Counted from the first letter of the stretch, positions 7,523 through 15,486 are shown. The stretch is DNA of 16,611 bases from an uncultured Verrucomicrobia subdivision 3 bacterium (GCA_946480555.1 CAMLLE010000013.1:1-16611), one strand, 5' to 3'. Notes: generated by a model not told the origin, from the sequence alone. Numbers and translations: made by a program.

Positions 7523-9007
7523 TCAGAAGTTGAACTCGACCTGAGCCCAGAACTTCTGCACGTCCACGTCTGCCACCGCGAGCGATGGCACCGCGGCATC
7601 TTCTCCCATGTAGTAGGAGTATTTCAGGAGCGCAGTCCAGTTCTTGCCGAATTTGCGCGATGCGACAACATCGAACTCCTGACCATAATCCTCGCCGCCT
7701 TTGTCGGAATCGAACTTGTGATACACAAAGCGAACCGGCACCTGATACGGCAGTGTCACCTGCGCGAACGCATACATGTCGCGCAAGCCGTTGTTCGGCG
7801 TCGCCAGGAACACATCCGCCCAGCCATTGAACGCATGCAACGTTGCCAGCGGTGTGCGGAACGAAGTGTTTCCGCCGCCGGTGCCGCTGTTCTCTCCGCT
7901 GCCAAGCACTTCATAGCCGGCACCAAAAGCGAACGGCTTGATGTTGCCCGACAATTCGAGGTTGTAATACAGCGCCTCGTAATCGAGCGTGCTGTCCCCG
8001 TATTCAGTTTGGTAGGCAAACTCTCCGCGATAGCCGAGCGCGAGCTTCTCCGTCACCGGCACTGCGCCCGCCACGTAACCGCCATAAGTGGCGCAGGAAG
8101 CGTTCGCCGTGGCTGGCGTGCCGTTCTCAAGGTCGAGATCCAGCAGGTAGGAGTAGCCCACGAACCGGATGGCCTGGCAGGGCGCGTACGAGAGGTTCAG
8201 CAGGTGCGAACTGGATTCGAAATCGTGGTTCGGACTCGCCGCCGCCAATCCTGGGGCGTCGCCGAACACGCGGTGAACTTCCCAGAGGTAATTGTAACTA
8301 AGGCTCAGTCCCTGAATCGGATTCGCCTCAATCCCGGCGGCGTCGAACGTCTGCATGTTCTGACGCCAGCCCACGTCGCCGACGAAACGATGATTGTCGA
8401 GCGCCAGGCGCTGGCGTCCCACCTTCACCTTGGCCAGATTCGTGTAGGCATAACTGACCCACGCCTGATTGAGTTCGGTGACTTCGGGATCAGCCACCAC
8501 CGGCTTGTCAGTGACACCATTTGCGCCGGCTGCATTGTAGTTCTTGTTCCAGCCGATCGCGCGGACATCCTCACCTTCGATCATCGCCTGGAAGCCGTAC
8601 ACCGGTGCGGTCGTGAAACCGAAGCGTGTGCGAATGGTCGGAGCATGCGATTCGTCGGTGATCGACGCCACGCCGTCCTGCTCGACGTACTCGTAACGCA
8701 AGCGTGCGTTGAAGTTGAATTTCCCCTTGGCAAACGCTTCCGGAATTTTTCCGTTGAAGAATTTATCGATTGGATTGGTGTTCGCTGCCGCCGCGGGAGC
8801 TGTGGACGTGGGCGCTCCAGAAGCGGGCGCAGCACCGGCCTTGGGTGCAGCCGGGGGCGCAGGAGGCTGGCCCGTGCCCGGCTGGCTGAATGGCTTCTCC
8901 TGGGCGAACACTGAAGAAGTGATCGCCAGCACCAGCGCGCCGCCGGTCAGGAGAGGTTTGCTGAATCTTTGAGTGGGTTTCATGTTTTTCATTGAATAGT
9001 CAGTCAT
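7523..9007 (-). CDS. Outer-membrane beta-barrel porin (alginate-export-like domain)
   Basis: A 494-residue protein with an N-terminal signal peptide (basic start, hydrophobic core LLTGGALVLAITSSVFA, likely cleavage near residue 35), then a Pro/Ala-rich linker (about 41-78) and a long domain of alternating strands ending in VEFNF. The terminal phenylalanine is the outer-membrane insertion signal. Stretches such as FNFNARLRYEYVEQ, KVGRQRLALDNHRFVGDVGW and LQAWVSYAYTN-type strands match the alginate-export/OprE-like porin group. In this cluster it is a candidate pore for nitrate or nitrite entry, which is inference. Starts at ATG 9007, 8992 or 8983 are all possible, none with a good Shine-Dalgarno; the signal peptide favours the two shorter forms equally. 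It follows the globin gene by 18 bp. Confidence 0.85.
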   Translation of the reverse strand: MTDYSMKNMKPTQRFSKPLLTGGALVLAITSSVFAQEKPFSQPGTGQPPAPPAAPKAGAAPASGAPTSTAPAAAANTNPIDKFFNGKIPEAFAKGKFNFNARLRYEYVEQDGVASITDESHAPTIRTRFGFTTAPVYGFQAMIEGEDVRAIGWNKNYNAAGANGVTDKPVVADPEVTELNQAWVSYAYTNLAKVKVGRQRLALDNHRFVGDVGWRQNMQTFDAAGIEANPIQGLSLSYNYLWEVHRVFGDAPGLAAASPNHDFESSSHLLNLSYAPCQAIRFVGYSYLLDLDLENGTPATANASCATYGGYVAGAVPVTEKLALGYRGEFAYQTEYGDSTLDYEALYYNLELSGNIKPFAFGAGYEVLGSGENSGTGGGNTSFRTPLATLHAFNGWADVFLATPNNGLRDMYAFAQVTLPYQVPVRFVYHKFDSDKGGEDYGQEFDVVASRKFGKNWTALLKYSYYMGEDAAVPSLAVADVDVQKFWAQVEFNF

Positions 9008-9025
9008 TGATTGGTTTCTGAAAGT

Positions 9026-9451
9026 TCATGCCGCCGTGGCCGTTGGCTGGGCCGAGGCCTTCTGCATCGTAGTCGCAAGGACGCCGTAAACCGTGGCCCA
9101 CGCCTCTTTCACGTCCGGCGTGAAGGCGTCGCCCAAGCCTTTTTCCAGCGTCCACAGCAAGGCGCTGCCGACGGTGGCATAGTGTTCATCCTTCACGCCG
9201 TAGCCGGCGTGGCGGCGGCCCATGTCTTCGACGACGGGCACGAGTTTCCCGAGGTCGTTCAGCCCCCGCACGGCGGCGTTGATCATCGTCATGAGCTTCT
9301 TCCCCTGCTCTTTGATGTCAGTCTTGAACAACGGCCGAAGAGTGGGATCGAGTTCGAACAGTCGCCCGTAAAACAGCGTCGCGGCCTGTTCGGAAATGGG
9401 AACCACCTGGCTCCAGGTTGTCTGCACCAGTTCAATTTGCTTGGCAGTCAT
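9026..9451 (-). CDS. Single-domain bacterial globin
   Basis: A 141-residue haem protein like Vitreoscilla haemoglobin and the N-terminal domain of flavohaemoglobin, without the FAD/NAD reductase module. The start MTAKQIELVQTTWSQVVPIS matches helix A; Y28 in ATLFYGRLFELDP occupies the B10 position; H81 in RRHAGYGVKDEHY is the proximal (F8) haem ligand; the C-terminus carries helices G and H (VGSALLWTLEKGLGDAFTPD). Such globins bind O2 and NO. Next to nitrate/nitrite genes, a role in removing NO formed as a by-product is the natural guess. An electron donor would be needed; the FAD reductase encoded upstream is one candidate. The family call is firm, the role inferred. Confidence 0.92.
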   Translation of the reverse strand: MTAKQIELVQTTWSQVVPISEQAATLFYGRLFELDPTLRPLFKTDIKEQGKKLMTMINAAVRGLNDLGKLVPVVEDMGRRHAGYGVKDEHYATVGSALLWTLEKGLGDAFTPDVKEAWATVYGVLATTMQKASAQPTATAA

Positions 9452-9484
9452 AAATGGATTTCGCGGGTTGGTCTTTGATCTGGA

Positions 9485-10105
9485 TCAATTGAGCGGAAGA
9501 CGGATCACCACACCGCCCATCACGTCGTTCGTCGTGAAATCCGTGCGCGGAGAATCATCGTGCTTGTTGTGGCACTTCACGCACGCGGGCGACACGGCCA
9601 CGTCGGGATACACTGCCGTGAAGAATTTTTTCCCGCCCAGGACTTCGTCCGAGTAATAGTTCGAGGCGCCCTTCGCGTCCGCGACGTATTGCAGTCCCGC
9701 CTTCTCGACGTCGGTCTTCGGCAGGTTCTGTTTGTTGATGGGCCAGATCGAGAGCAGCGCATAAGTGAAGCCCGCGTTCTTTTCCGACACGGCTTCGGCG
9801 CCCATGCGGAACATCTGCGCGGGCAGAGGCAATGCCTTCTCGTCCTTCCAATGCTCGCTCGCCGAGATCACCTTCTCCTCGTTCTGCAACCGGTTCACGA
9901 CCTGCTTGGTGTAAACGGCGCGATCCGCGGACATCACGGCGAACAGCGCGTCGGCCATCTGTTGCGGCATGATTCCGGATGCGGCGGCTTTCGTTTCCGC
10001 CTTCTGGCAGCCGGCAGCCAGCGTTACCAGAATCACAACGCATGCAGCCAGCGGCATCCAGAGCAGCGGGACTACAGTTTCAATTGAACTTCGAATTCGT
10101 TTCAT
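9485..10105 (-). CDS. Tll0287-like (DUF3365) one-haem c-type cytochrome lipoprotein
   Basis: A 206-residue exported protein. A hydrophobic N-terminal segment ends in the lipobox LAAGC (C33), so it should be a lipoprotein. The body has the Tll0287-like sensor/haem fold: YTKQVVNRLQNEEKVISASE, ALPLPAQMFRMGAEAVSEK, FTYALLSIWPINKQN, FFTAVYPDVAVSPACVKCHN. The CxxCH at 175-179 is a single covalent haem site, and NDVMGGVVIRLPL closes the domain. The ATG at 10105 has a good Shine-Dalgarno (AAAGGA, 5-nt spacer) and overlaps the upstream multihaem cytochrome stop by 4 bp, so the two are likely made together and may exchange electrons. The substrate is unknown. Confidence 0.87.
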   Translation of the reverse strand: MKRIRSSIETVVPLLWMPLAACVVILVTLAAGCQKAETKAAASGIMPQQMADALFAVMSADRAVYTKQVVNRLQNEEKVISASEHWKDEKALPLPAQMFRMGAEAVSEKNAGFTYALLSIWPINKQNLPKTDVEKAGLQYVADAKGASNYYSDEVLGGKKFFTAVYPDVAVSPACVKCHNKHDDSPRTDFTTNDVMGGVVIRLPLN

Positions 10106-11544
10106 GGGTTTCCTTTCGTTTGGGTGGGTTTCCTTCTGAGTTCCGCCTGCCGCCGCAACACCAGGTCGATGCTTTCGATATGGCGTTGTGGCTGGCCGGC
10201 GAAATTGGTTTGGACGAGCGCCGCGTCGGCGAGCGCATCGATGCTGAACTCCAGGCTGTGGCAGTTCATGCAGACGCTGCGGATCATCTTCTCGTTGGGC
10301 CGCAGATTCAGATTCTGATTGTGTTGCACGCGGACAACCGAGCCGTGAACTTCGCGCGGCAGATGGCACGTCGCGCAACTGACACCGCTGCCCGTCGGCG
10401 CATCGCCGTTCAGCTCGTTCTGGAACAGGGCAAAGTGCTTTGAACTCTGATAAGCGCGGCTGTGGTTGTCGTTGTGGCATTCCAGGCAGGAATCCATCGC
10501 CGCGCGGCGTGTGTCGAAATCGTGTTGGCCGTGACAGCTCACACAGTTCAACTCGCGATGCGCGGCTTCCGGCTTCATCGGCACGCGCGCCATCGCGGGT
10601 GTCATGGGCGAAAGCTTCTGCGCGAGACGCATGCCGTGCTTGCCGCCGAGGAAGCCGGAGACTTCCTCCGTGTGGCAGCGGGCGCAGGCGGTGTGATCGA
10701 GTTTGTCAGACCAGCGTTGCGCCTTGGTCGCGACGTCCTCAATCGAATGGCAATCTGCACAATTCACCCCGGCCTTCGCATGCGCGGTTGCCGCCCAGTC
10801 CAAAACGAGATCGGATTCCTCACGCGGCGGGCGCGAAGGCCGCAAAGGTTCTTCGGGTCTTTCCTCTTTGCGTCCTTCGCGACCTTTGCGTGAGTCGATC
10901 ACGTCTCTCGGAGCATCCGCTTGTTCGATCGACAGCGCGTTCGTCCTCGTCCACCGGCCGGATTCCCGCAGATAGGCCAGCAAATCGCGTTTCGGCAGCG
11001 CAGCGGAATCCTTCGTCCGCGGCCCTTCGGCATGCTTCAACAGGAAATCCTTATAGAGCGCTGTGTTGTCGTGGAAATTGTGGCAGCCCGCCGTCGCGCA
11101 CGAATCGAACGTGAATCCCTTGTGACTCGGAACATCCGTCAACGTCTGCACGTGGCAATGGAAGCAGTAATCGTCCGGCATCGTGACGCCCATCGCGCGG
11201 GTCTGATGCGGAACGTGCTCGTGATGACACGCCACGCAGTTGTCAGCGCGAATGATGTTCAGCAGGTCGGCATTGCGCGGGTCGCTGAACTTGCTCTTGG
11301 GATGCGAATCGTTCGCGAGCTTCAATTCCGCGGCGTGGCAGTCGTAGCACGCTTCCTCCTTTACGCCCATTCCCGGCGTGTGACAGGCGGTACAGCTCAG
11401 CTCGATCTGATAATGGCCCGCCGTGGTTTCCCCCGGCAGGAATGCCCGCCGGTCAGGTCCAAACAGTCGGTAGCTCAGATATCCGCTCATGCAAAACGTC
11501 ACCAGAATCCAGGCCGCAAACGGCCACATTTTCTTCAGAGACAT
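10102..11544 (-). CDS. Membrane-anchored undecahaem c-type cytochrome
   Basis: A 480-residue protein with an N-terminal membrane helix (about residues 7-27) and a periplasmic body. I count ten CxxCH haem sites (cysteines starting at 51, 66, 103, 127, 262, 287, 334, 353, 390 and 425) and one wider CX4CH at 149-155 (CATAGCH). It resembles cytochrome c3/c7-type multihaem chains; I cannot assign a named enzyme. Residues about 217-242 are a charged Arg/Glu/Pro insert (RKGREGRKEERPEEPLRPSR) encoded by a palindromic repeat that adds no haem. The frame is open to 12045, but the start at ATG 11544 shares one base with the upstream stop (TGATG) and gives the membrane anchor. It probably takes electrons from the upstream NAD(P)H/haem-b fusion protein and passes them on in the periplasm. 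Confidence 0.9.
   Translation of the reverse strand: MSLKKMWPFAAWILVTFCMSGYLSYRLFGPDRRAFLPGETTAGHYQIELSCTACHTPGMGVKEEACYDCHAAELKLANDSHPKSKFSDPRNADLLNIIRADNCVACHHEHVPHQTRAMGVTMPDDYCFHCHVQTLTDVPSHKGFTFDSCATAGCHNFHDNTALYKDFLLKHAEGPRTKDSAALPKRDLLAYLRESGRWTRTNALSIEQADAPRDVIDSRKGREGRKEERPEEPLRPSRPPREESDLVLDWAATAHAKAGVNCADCHSIEDVATKAQRWSDKLDHTACARCHTEEVSGFLGGKHGMRLAQKLSPMTPAMARVPMKPEAAHRELNCVSCHGQHDFDTRRAAMDSCLECHNDNHSRAYQSSKHFALFQNELNGDAPTGSGVSCATCHLPREVHGSVVRVQHNQNLNLRPNEKMIRSVCMNCHSLEFSIDALADAALVQTNFAGQPQRHIESIDLVLRRQAELRRKPTQTKGNP
10819..10894. repeat. 76-bp palindromic (MITE-like) repeat inside the cytochrome gene
   Basis: The two arms, starting CTCACGC at 10819 and ending GCGTGAG at 10894, form an imperfect inverted repeat of about 30 bp each. 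Both arms contain CGCGAAGG followed by CGCAAAG, around a central loop near 10848-10865. The arm sequence matches the 30-bp inverted repeats that flank the GxxExxY gene at 15365-15950. The repeat is read in frame and gives the low-complexity insert at residues 217-242 of the cytochrome. No target-site duplication is evident. Confidence 0.8.
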
Positions 11545-13553
11545 CAAAAGTAGTAGGCCATCACGATGTGAAACACGACGAGCACCGGCAGCGGCCAGGC
11601 AATCGCGATGTGCGTCGCCGTCCAGAATGATCGCAGCCGTTTCGCCGCCCGCGCGCCGAGCCGGCGTTCCAGCGCCGTCACGCCGCCCGCCGCCGCGCCG
11701 GCCAGCGCCAGCGCGAGAAAATTCATCATCAGCACCAAATTCAAATTCTGCCCGAGCCGCATCCCGGTGTGCGTCACCAGTGCGATCAAGGAAACCGCGC
11801 CCAGCGTCGCATGAAGAGCGCGCCAGTTCCCGAATTCGCCCCACGTGAATTTCTTCAATCGCTTCCGGAACGAGAGCACGAGGCTGATCAGCGCCAGGCC
11901 GACCAGAGTGAATCCCGTGGACTGCTTCCACGCGGCCGTCCGCCAGATCCGGTCGAGCTGCCGCAAGCTGCTTTGAACGGAATCCGCGAAAGGAATCGGT
12001 GCGGCGAAAAGAATGACCAGCGCGAGCGCGACCGCGACCGCGCACGCGATGGCCAGCGCCTTCAGGCCAGCGAGTGGTTGCATGGATGCCGGCGCGCCGA
12101 GCAGTTCAGCCAGGAGCGGCTTGCAGGAACCGCACACAGTCGAAGCTCCGGTGCGCCGTGCCAGCTGCTCCACCGTCGCGCAACCCTCCGAGCACGCAGC
12201 CGTCAGCGCGCCGCGTCTGACCCCCGTGCAATTGCAGACCATCGCCGACGCCGGCCATTGTGCGATGTGCAACCCCGTCTCACCCTTCCAAAGTCGGCCC
12301 GTGTCGCTGAAGCGCCGCCGCTGCCAGCGCCACACCCGTGCGCGGCGTTCGATCAGCTCCTGCGCGCGGCCCGCTTCAGTCCAAAGCCCCACAGCAGTTG
12401 CGCCGACCAGCCGGCCCCGCTCCAAAACAATCCGGCGATAACCTTCCGGCCCGTTCCACGACAGCGTCTCCTCGCCCTCCGCCTGGAATTCGCCCAGCGT
12501 GGCAACCTCGATGCCGGAAAGTTTGAGGCGCGTGGATTGATCGCTGCCGGTGAATCTGCTCCGCCTTCCACTCAGATTCGCGGCGAGCACGTCCGCCATT
12601 TTGTAGCCGGGCGCCGCCAGGCCGTAACAAACGCCGTTGTGACTGGCGCATTCGCCAATCGCGAAAATATTTGGATCGGAAGTGCGCAAAAAATCATCGA
12701 CGCGCACGCCGCCGCGCGGTCCCAGTTCCAATCCGCATTCCGCCGCCAGTTCGTCGCGCGGTCGGATGCCCGCCGCGACCACGACCAGTTGCACGCGCAG
12801 GCATTCGCCCGTGTTGAATTGCAGCAAACGGTCGTCGCCGATGGCTTCGATCCGTTCCGACTGCCGTTGCGAACAGACGCGCAGTCCGAGCTTCTCAACG
12901 TGGCCCTGGAGAATCGCGCCCGCTTTGGGTTCCAGCTGGCGCGCCAGCAGCGAACTGCCGCGTTCGACCACCCAGGTATCGAGCCCAAGACCCTGCAACG
13001 CGCGGGCCGCTTCCAATCCAAGCAATCCGCCGCCCAGCACCGCGGCCCGTCGGCATTTCGGCGCGTAAGCCTTGATGCGCGCCAGATCGTCGAGTGTCCG
13101 ATAGACAAACACACCCTCCAGATCGACGCCGGGAATCGGCGGAACAAACGCGCGCGATCCGGTGGCCAGCACCAGCTGGTCGTAAACGGTTTCCCGTCCG
13201 CTCGCAGCGCGAACCTTCCGCGCAGCGCGGTCGATGGCAATGATCGGATCGCCGAGATGCAGTTCGATTCCGTTCCCGGCGTACCATTCCTTCGAGGCGA
13301 GCTGCAACTGTTCGGATGAACGGCCTTCAAGAAATCCCGTGAGATGCACGCGGTCGTAAGCAGGCCGGTGCTCCTCGCCAAAAACCGTGATCTTATACGC
13401 GTCCAAATTCGCGAGCCGTTCGCAGAGTTTGTGGCTGACCATGCCGTTGCCAACAACAACAAGCGCCTGCGTCTTGCGGGCGCGCTTGCGCTGCGCCGAT
13501 GCCCGGCGCACGGGAGCGGCGGCAACGGTTTGGGATTCAGCCATGGGATTCAT
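11544..13553 (-). CDS. NirB-type FAD/NAD(P)H reductase with BFD-like [2Fe-2S] domain fused to a cytochrome-b-like membrane domain
   Basis: A 669-residue fusion. The first half is the FAD/NAD-binding module of assimilatory nitrite reductase: VVVGNGMVSHKLCERL (FAD, about 32-47), LVLATGSRAFVPPIPG, AAVLGGGLLGLEAARAL (NAD) and NIFAIGECASHNG (FAD). A BFD-like [2Fe-2S] site follows, with C440, C442, C474 and C477. The sulfite/nitrite-reductase sirohaem half is missing. Instead, residues about 497-669 carry four to five membrane helices with histidine pairs H581/H595 and H648/H662, each 14 apart, as in bis-haem-b proteins of the ferric-reductase/cytochrome b type. It should move electrons from cytoplasmic NAD(P)H across the membrane, probably to the multihaem cytochrome whose gene starts on its stop codon. 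ATG 13553 is chosen over 13544 and an upstream TTG; no clear Shine-Dalgarno decides it. Confidence 0.88.
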   Translation of the reverse strand: MNPMAESQTVAAAPVRRASAQRKRARKTQALVVVGNGMVSHKLCERLANLDAYKITVFGEEHRPAYDRVHLTGFLEGRSSEQLQLASKEWYAGNGIELHLGDPIIAIDRAARKVRAASGRETVYDQLVLATGSRAFVPPIPGVDLEGVFVYRTLDDLARIKAYAPKCRRAAVLGGGLLGLEAARALQGLGLDTWVVERGSSLLARQLEPKAGAILQGHVEKLGLRVCSQRQSERIEAIGDDRLLQFNTGECLRVQLVVVAAGIRPRDELAAECGLELGPRGGVRVDDFLRTSDPNIFAIGECASHNGVCYGLAAPGYKMADVLAANLSGRRSRFTGSDQSTRLKLSGIEVATLGEFQAEGEETLSWNGPEGYRRIVLERGRLVGATAVGLWTEAGRAQELIERRARVWRWQRRRFSDTGRLWKGETGLHIAQWPASAMVCNCTGVRRGALTAACSEGCATVEQLARRTGASTVCGSCKPLLAELLGAPASMQPLAGLKALAIACAVAVALALVILFAAPIPFADSVQSSLRQLDRIWRTAAWKQSTGFTLVGLALISLVLSFRKRLKKFTWGEFGNWRALHATLGAVSLIALVTHTGMRLGQNLNLVLMMNFLALALAGAAAGGVTALERRLGARAAKRLRSFWTATHIAIAWPLPVLVVFHIVMAYYF

Positions 13554-13587
13554 CGGCGGCAATCATCGGAAAGCGGGCTCCATTTCT

Positions 13588-14391
13588 TCAGGCGGCGATC
13601 GGGACGGAGGGGCGGCGGTGCGAGCGTTCTTCGAGGAAGGTAATCAGATGCTCGCGGCAACGGTAGTATTCCGAATCTTCGAGCAGCGCGGCGCGATTCC
13701 GCGGGCGCGGAAACTTCACTTCCAAGACGTCGCCCACTTCGGCCGCCGGACCGTTGGTCATCATCACGACGCGATCGGAAAGGAAGATCGCTTCGTCCAC
13801 GTCATGCGTTACCATGAGCGCGGTCAATTGCGTGCGACCCCAGACTTCGAGGAGGACTTGCTGGAGTTCGAGCCGCGTCAACGCATCCAACATGCCGAAC
13901 GGTTCATCAAGCAGCAGCATCTTGGGCTTGAGCGCAAACGCGCGCGCGATGCCCACGCGCTGGCGCATACCCTGGGAGAGTTCCGTGGCCCGCTTGTGCA
14001 TCGCGTCGCCGAGTCCGACCACGGTGAGGTAATACTCCGCAATCTCGCGCCGCTCGGTTTTGCTGGCGGTGAAGAAGACTTGATCCACGCCGAGCATGAC
14101 GTTTTCAAACGCCGTCAACCACGGCAGCAGGCACGGCGATTGAAACACGATGCCGCGATCCGGACCAGGGCCGCTGAGTTCCTTTCCGGCGAGAATGATG
14201 CCGCCGTCGGTGATGTCGTTCAGTCCGGCGAGCATCGATAGCACGGTGGATTTGCCGCAGCCCGAGTGACCGATGAGTGTGACGAATTCGCCCTTGGCGA
14301 TGTTGAGATTGAAATCTTTGACAATGACCGCCGGACCTTTCGGCGTCGGATAGATTTTCGTCAGGTTCGAGAGTTCGACGTAGTGGCTCAT
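13588..14391 (-). CDS. nrtD: Nitrate/nitrite-type ABC transporter ATPase (NrtD-like)
   Basis: A 267-residue ATPase that would power nitrate/nitrite uptake from the inner face of the cytoplasmic membrane. Walker A is GHSGCGKST (41-49), the Q-loop is [12 protein letters not shown] (Q84), the signature is LSQGMRQR, Walker B is MLLLDEPFG, and the switch histidine is in VTHDVDEA (H196). [18 protein letters not shown] is characteristic of the NrtCD/SsuB/TauB group, and pairing with a second ATPase and an NrtB-like permease favours nitrate. The ATG at 14391 has a strong GAGGTG ribosome site formed partly by the end of the repeat at 14401. It is followed 34 bp later by the FAD-cytochrome-b fusion. 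Confidence 0.87.
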   Translation of the reverse strand: MSHYVELSNLTKIYPTPKGPAVIVKDFNLNIAKGEFVTLIGHSGCGKSTVLSMLAGLNDITDGGIILAGKELSGPGPDRGIVFQSPCLLPWLTAFENVMLGVDQVFFTASKTERREIAEYYLTVVGLGDAMHKRATELSQGMRQRVGIARAFALKPKMLLLDEPFGMLDALTRLELQQVLLEVWGRTQLTALMVTHDVDEAIFLSDRVVMMTNGPAAEVGDVLEVKFPRPRNRAALLEDSEYYRCREHLITFLEERSHRRPSVPIAA

Positions 14392-14400
14392 ATCATTTCA

Positions 14401-14434
14401 CCTCACGCAAAGGTTGCGAACGTTCTTGGCGTGA
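14401..14434. repeat. Solo short palindromic copy of the CCTCACGCAAAG repeat
   Basis: CCTCACGCAAAGG at 14401-14413 equals the outer end of the repeats flanking the GxxExxY gene. TCACGC (14403-14408) pairs with GCGTGA (14429-14434), with partial inner pairing. It fills most of the gap between the two ATPase genes. Read on the minus strand, its outer GTGAGG plus the next bases give GAGGTG, 9 nt before the NrtD-like ATG. Confidence 0.7.
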
Positions 14435-14442
14435 AAACTTCT

Positions 14443-15354
14443 TCATACGGTTTCAACGGTCTCCTGCTTCTCCTCGTTCTTCCGGCGGGCAGCGGTTTTG
14501 CCGATGCGCAGCCGCGAAATGCTCAGGTCTTCAGGCTCGACGTCCGGCAACGTCAGCTTGCGTGTGACGGAAGTCTTTTTGTGGCCGCCCGCGCCCAGCA
14601 GATAACCGATCACTTCCTTGCGAATGGCCTTGAAACGCGGGTCGTGATTGAGCGCCTTGCGGTCGCGCGGGCGTTCAATGTCCACCTTCACGGATGGCCC
14701 CAGCGTCGCGCCGGGCCCGGCGCTCAACGGAATGATCCGGTCGGCAACGATGATGCCTTCATCCACATCGTTGGTAATGAGCACCACGGTCTTCTTGGAT
14801 TCGGACCAGATGCGCGCGATCTCATCCTGCAACGTGGCGCGGGTCAGCGCATCAAGCGCGGAAAGCGGTTCATCCAGCAGGAGAATTTTCGGATCCATCG
14901 CGAGCGCACGAGCGACACTCACGCGCTGACGCATGCCGCCGGAGAGCTCCCGCGGTTTCTTTTCGCGGGCGGGCGTGAGATTCACCATTGCGATGTATTT
15001 CTCGACGTGTTCGCGCCGTTTCTCCGCAGGCCAGCTCGAAAACACTTCGTCCACGGCCAGGGCAATGTTTTCGTAAACACTCAGCCAGGGAAGCAACGAG
15101 TAGTTCTGGAAAACAATCGCGCGGTCGGGCGAAGGCTCGGTGACCGGATCGCCACGCAATGTGACCGAACCTTCATCCGGCCGTTGCAGCCCGGCGATGA
15201 GCGACATGAGAGTCGTCTTGCCTGCGCCGGAATACCCGACAATGGCCACAAACTCGCCCTCAGCGATGCTGAGATTGATATCGCGCAAGACGTCCGCCCG
15301 CTTTGCGCCGAAGCCGTAGCCTTTGCTGACGTTGTTCAATTCAAGAAATGCCAT
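14443..15354 (-). CDS. nrtC: Nitrate/nitrite-type ABC transporter ATPase with C-terminal extension (NrtC-like)
   Basis: A 303-residue ATPase. Walker A is GYSGAGKTT (40-48), the Q-loop is [18 protein letters not shown] (Q83), the signature is LSGGMRQR (137-144) and Walker B is ILLLDEPLS (157-165). The position of the usual switch histidine is asparagine (N195 in LITNDVDEG); this may be a subgroup trait. After about residue 235 there is an extra charged tail of some 60 residues with no NrtA-like solute-binding domain, so it is not a full cyanobacterial NrtC. It would form a heterodimer with the NrtD-like ATPase under the permease. The ATG at 15354 is preceded by GAGG, 10 nt upstream, supplied by the end of the left inverted repeat at 15365. 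Confidence 0.86.
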   Translation of the reverse strand: MAFLELNNVSKGYGFGAKRADVLRDINLSIAEGEFVAIVGYSGAGKTTLMSLIAGLQRPDEGSVTLRGDPVTEPSPDRAIVFQNYSLLPWLSVYENIALAVDEVFSSWPAEKRREHVEKYIAMVNLTPAREKKPRELSGGMRQRVSVARALAMDPKILLLDEPLSALDALTRATLQDEIARIWSESKKTVVLITNDVDEGIIVADRIIPLSAGPGATLGPSVKVDIERPRDRKALNHDPRFKAIRKEVIGYLLGAGGHKKTSVTRKLTLPDVEPEDLSISRLRIGKTAARRKNEEKQETVETV

Positions 15355-15364
15355 AATGTTTTTG

Positions 15365-15394
15365 CCTCACGCAAAGAGCGCAAAGGACGCAAAG
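15365..15394 (+). repeat. Left inverted repeat of the GxxExxY unit
   Basis: A 30-bp repeat made of three GCAAAG-type steps. Its outer end, read on the minus strand, is GTGAGG, which serves as the likely ribosome binding site of the NrtC-like gene (10-nt spacer). Confidence 0.85.
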
Positions 15395-15486
15395 GATTGG
15401 GACGAGTCGTGTCGGCCGCGAACGTTGCATCCCAGGCGTAAGCCCCGGCTTGAAAGCGACGATGTCACCCTCCAATTTGGACGCCT

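Noticed and set aside
11769..13319. A 516-codon open frame on the plus strand
   Set aside because: Antisense to the FAD/cytochrome-b fusion, with no recognisable motif; long antisense frames are expected at this GC content.
15365..15394. Tandem GCAAAG-type steps as a possible CRISPR or direct-repeat array
   Set aside because: Units are only about 9-10 bp with no spacers, and the pattern is explained by terminal inverted repeats.
14266..15441. A 391-codon open frame on the plus strand across both ATPase genes
   Set aside because: It runs antisense through two well-supported ABC ATPase genes and shows no family features.
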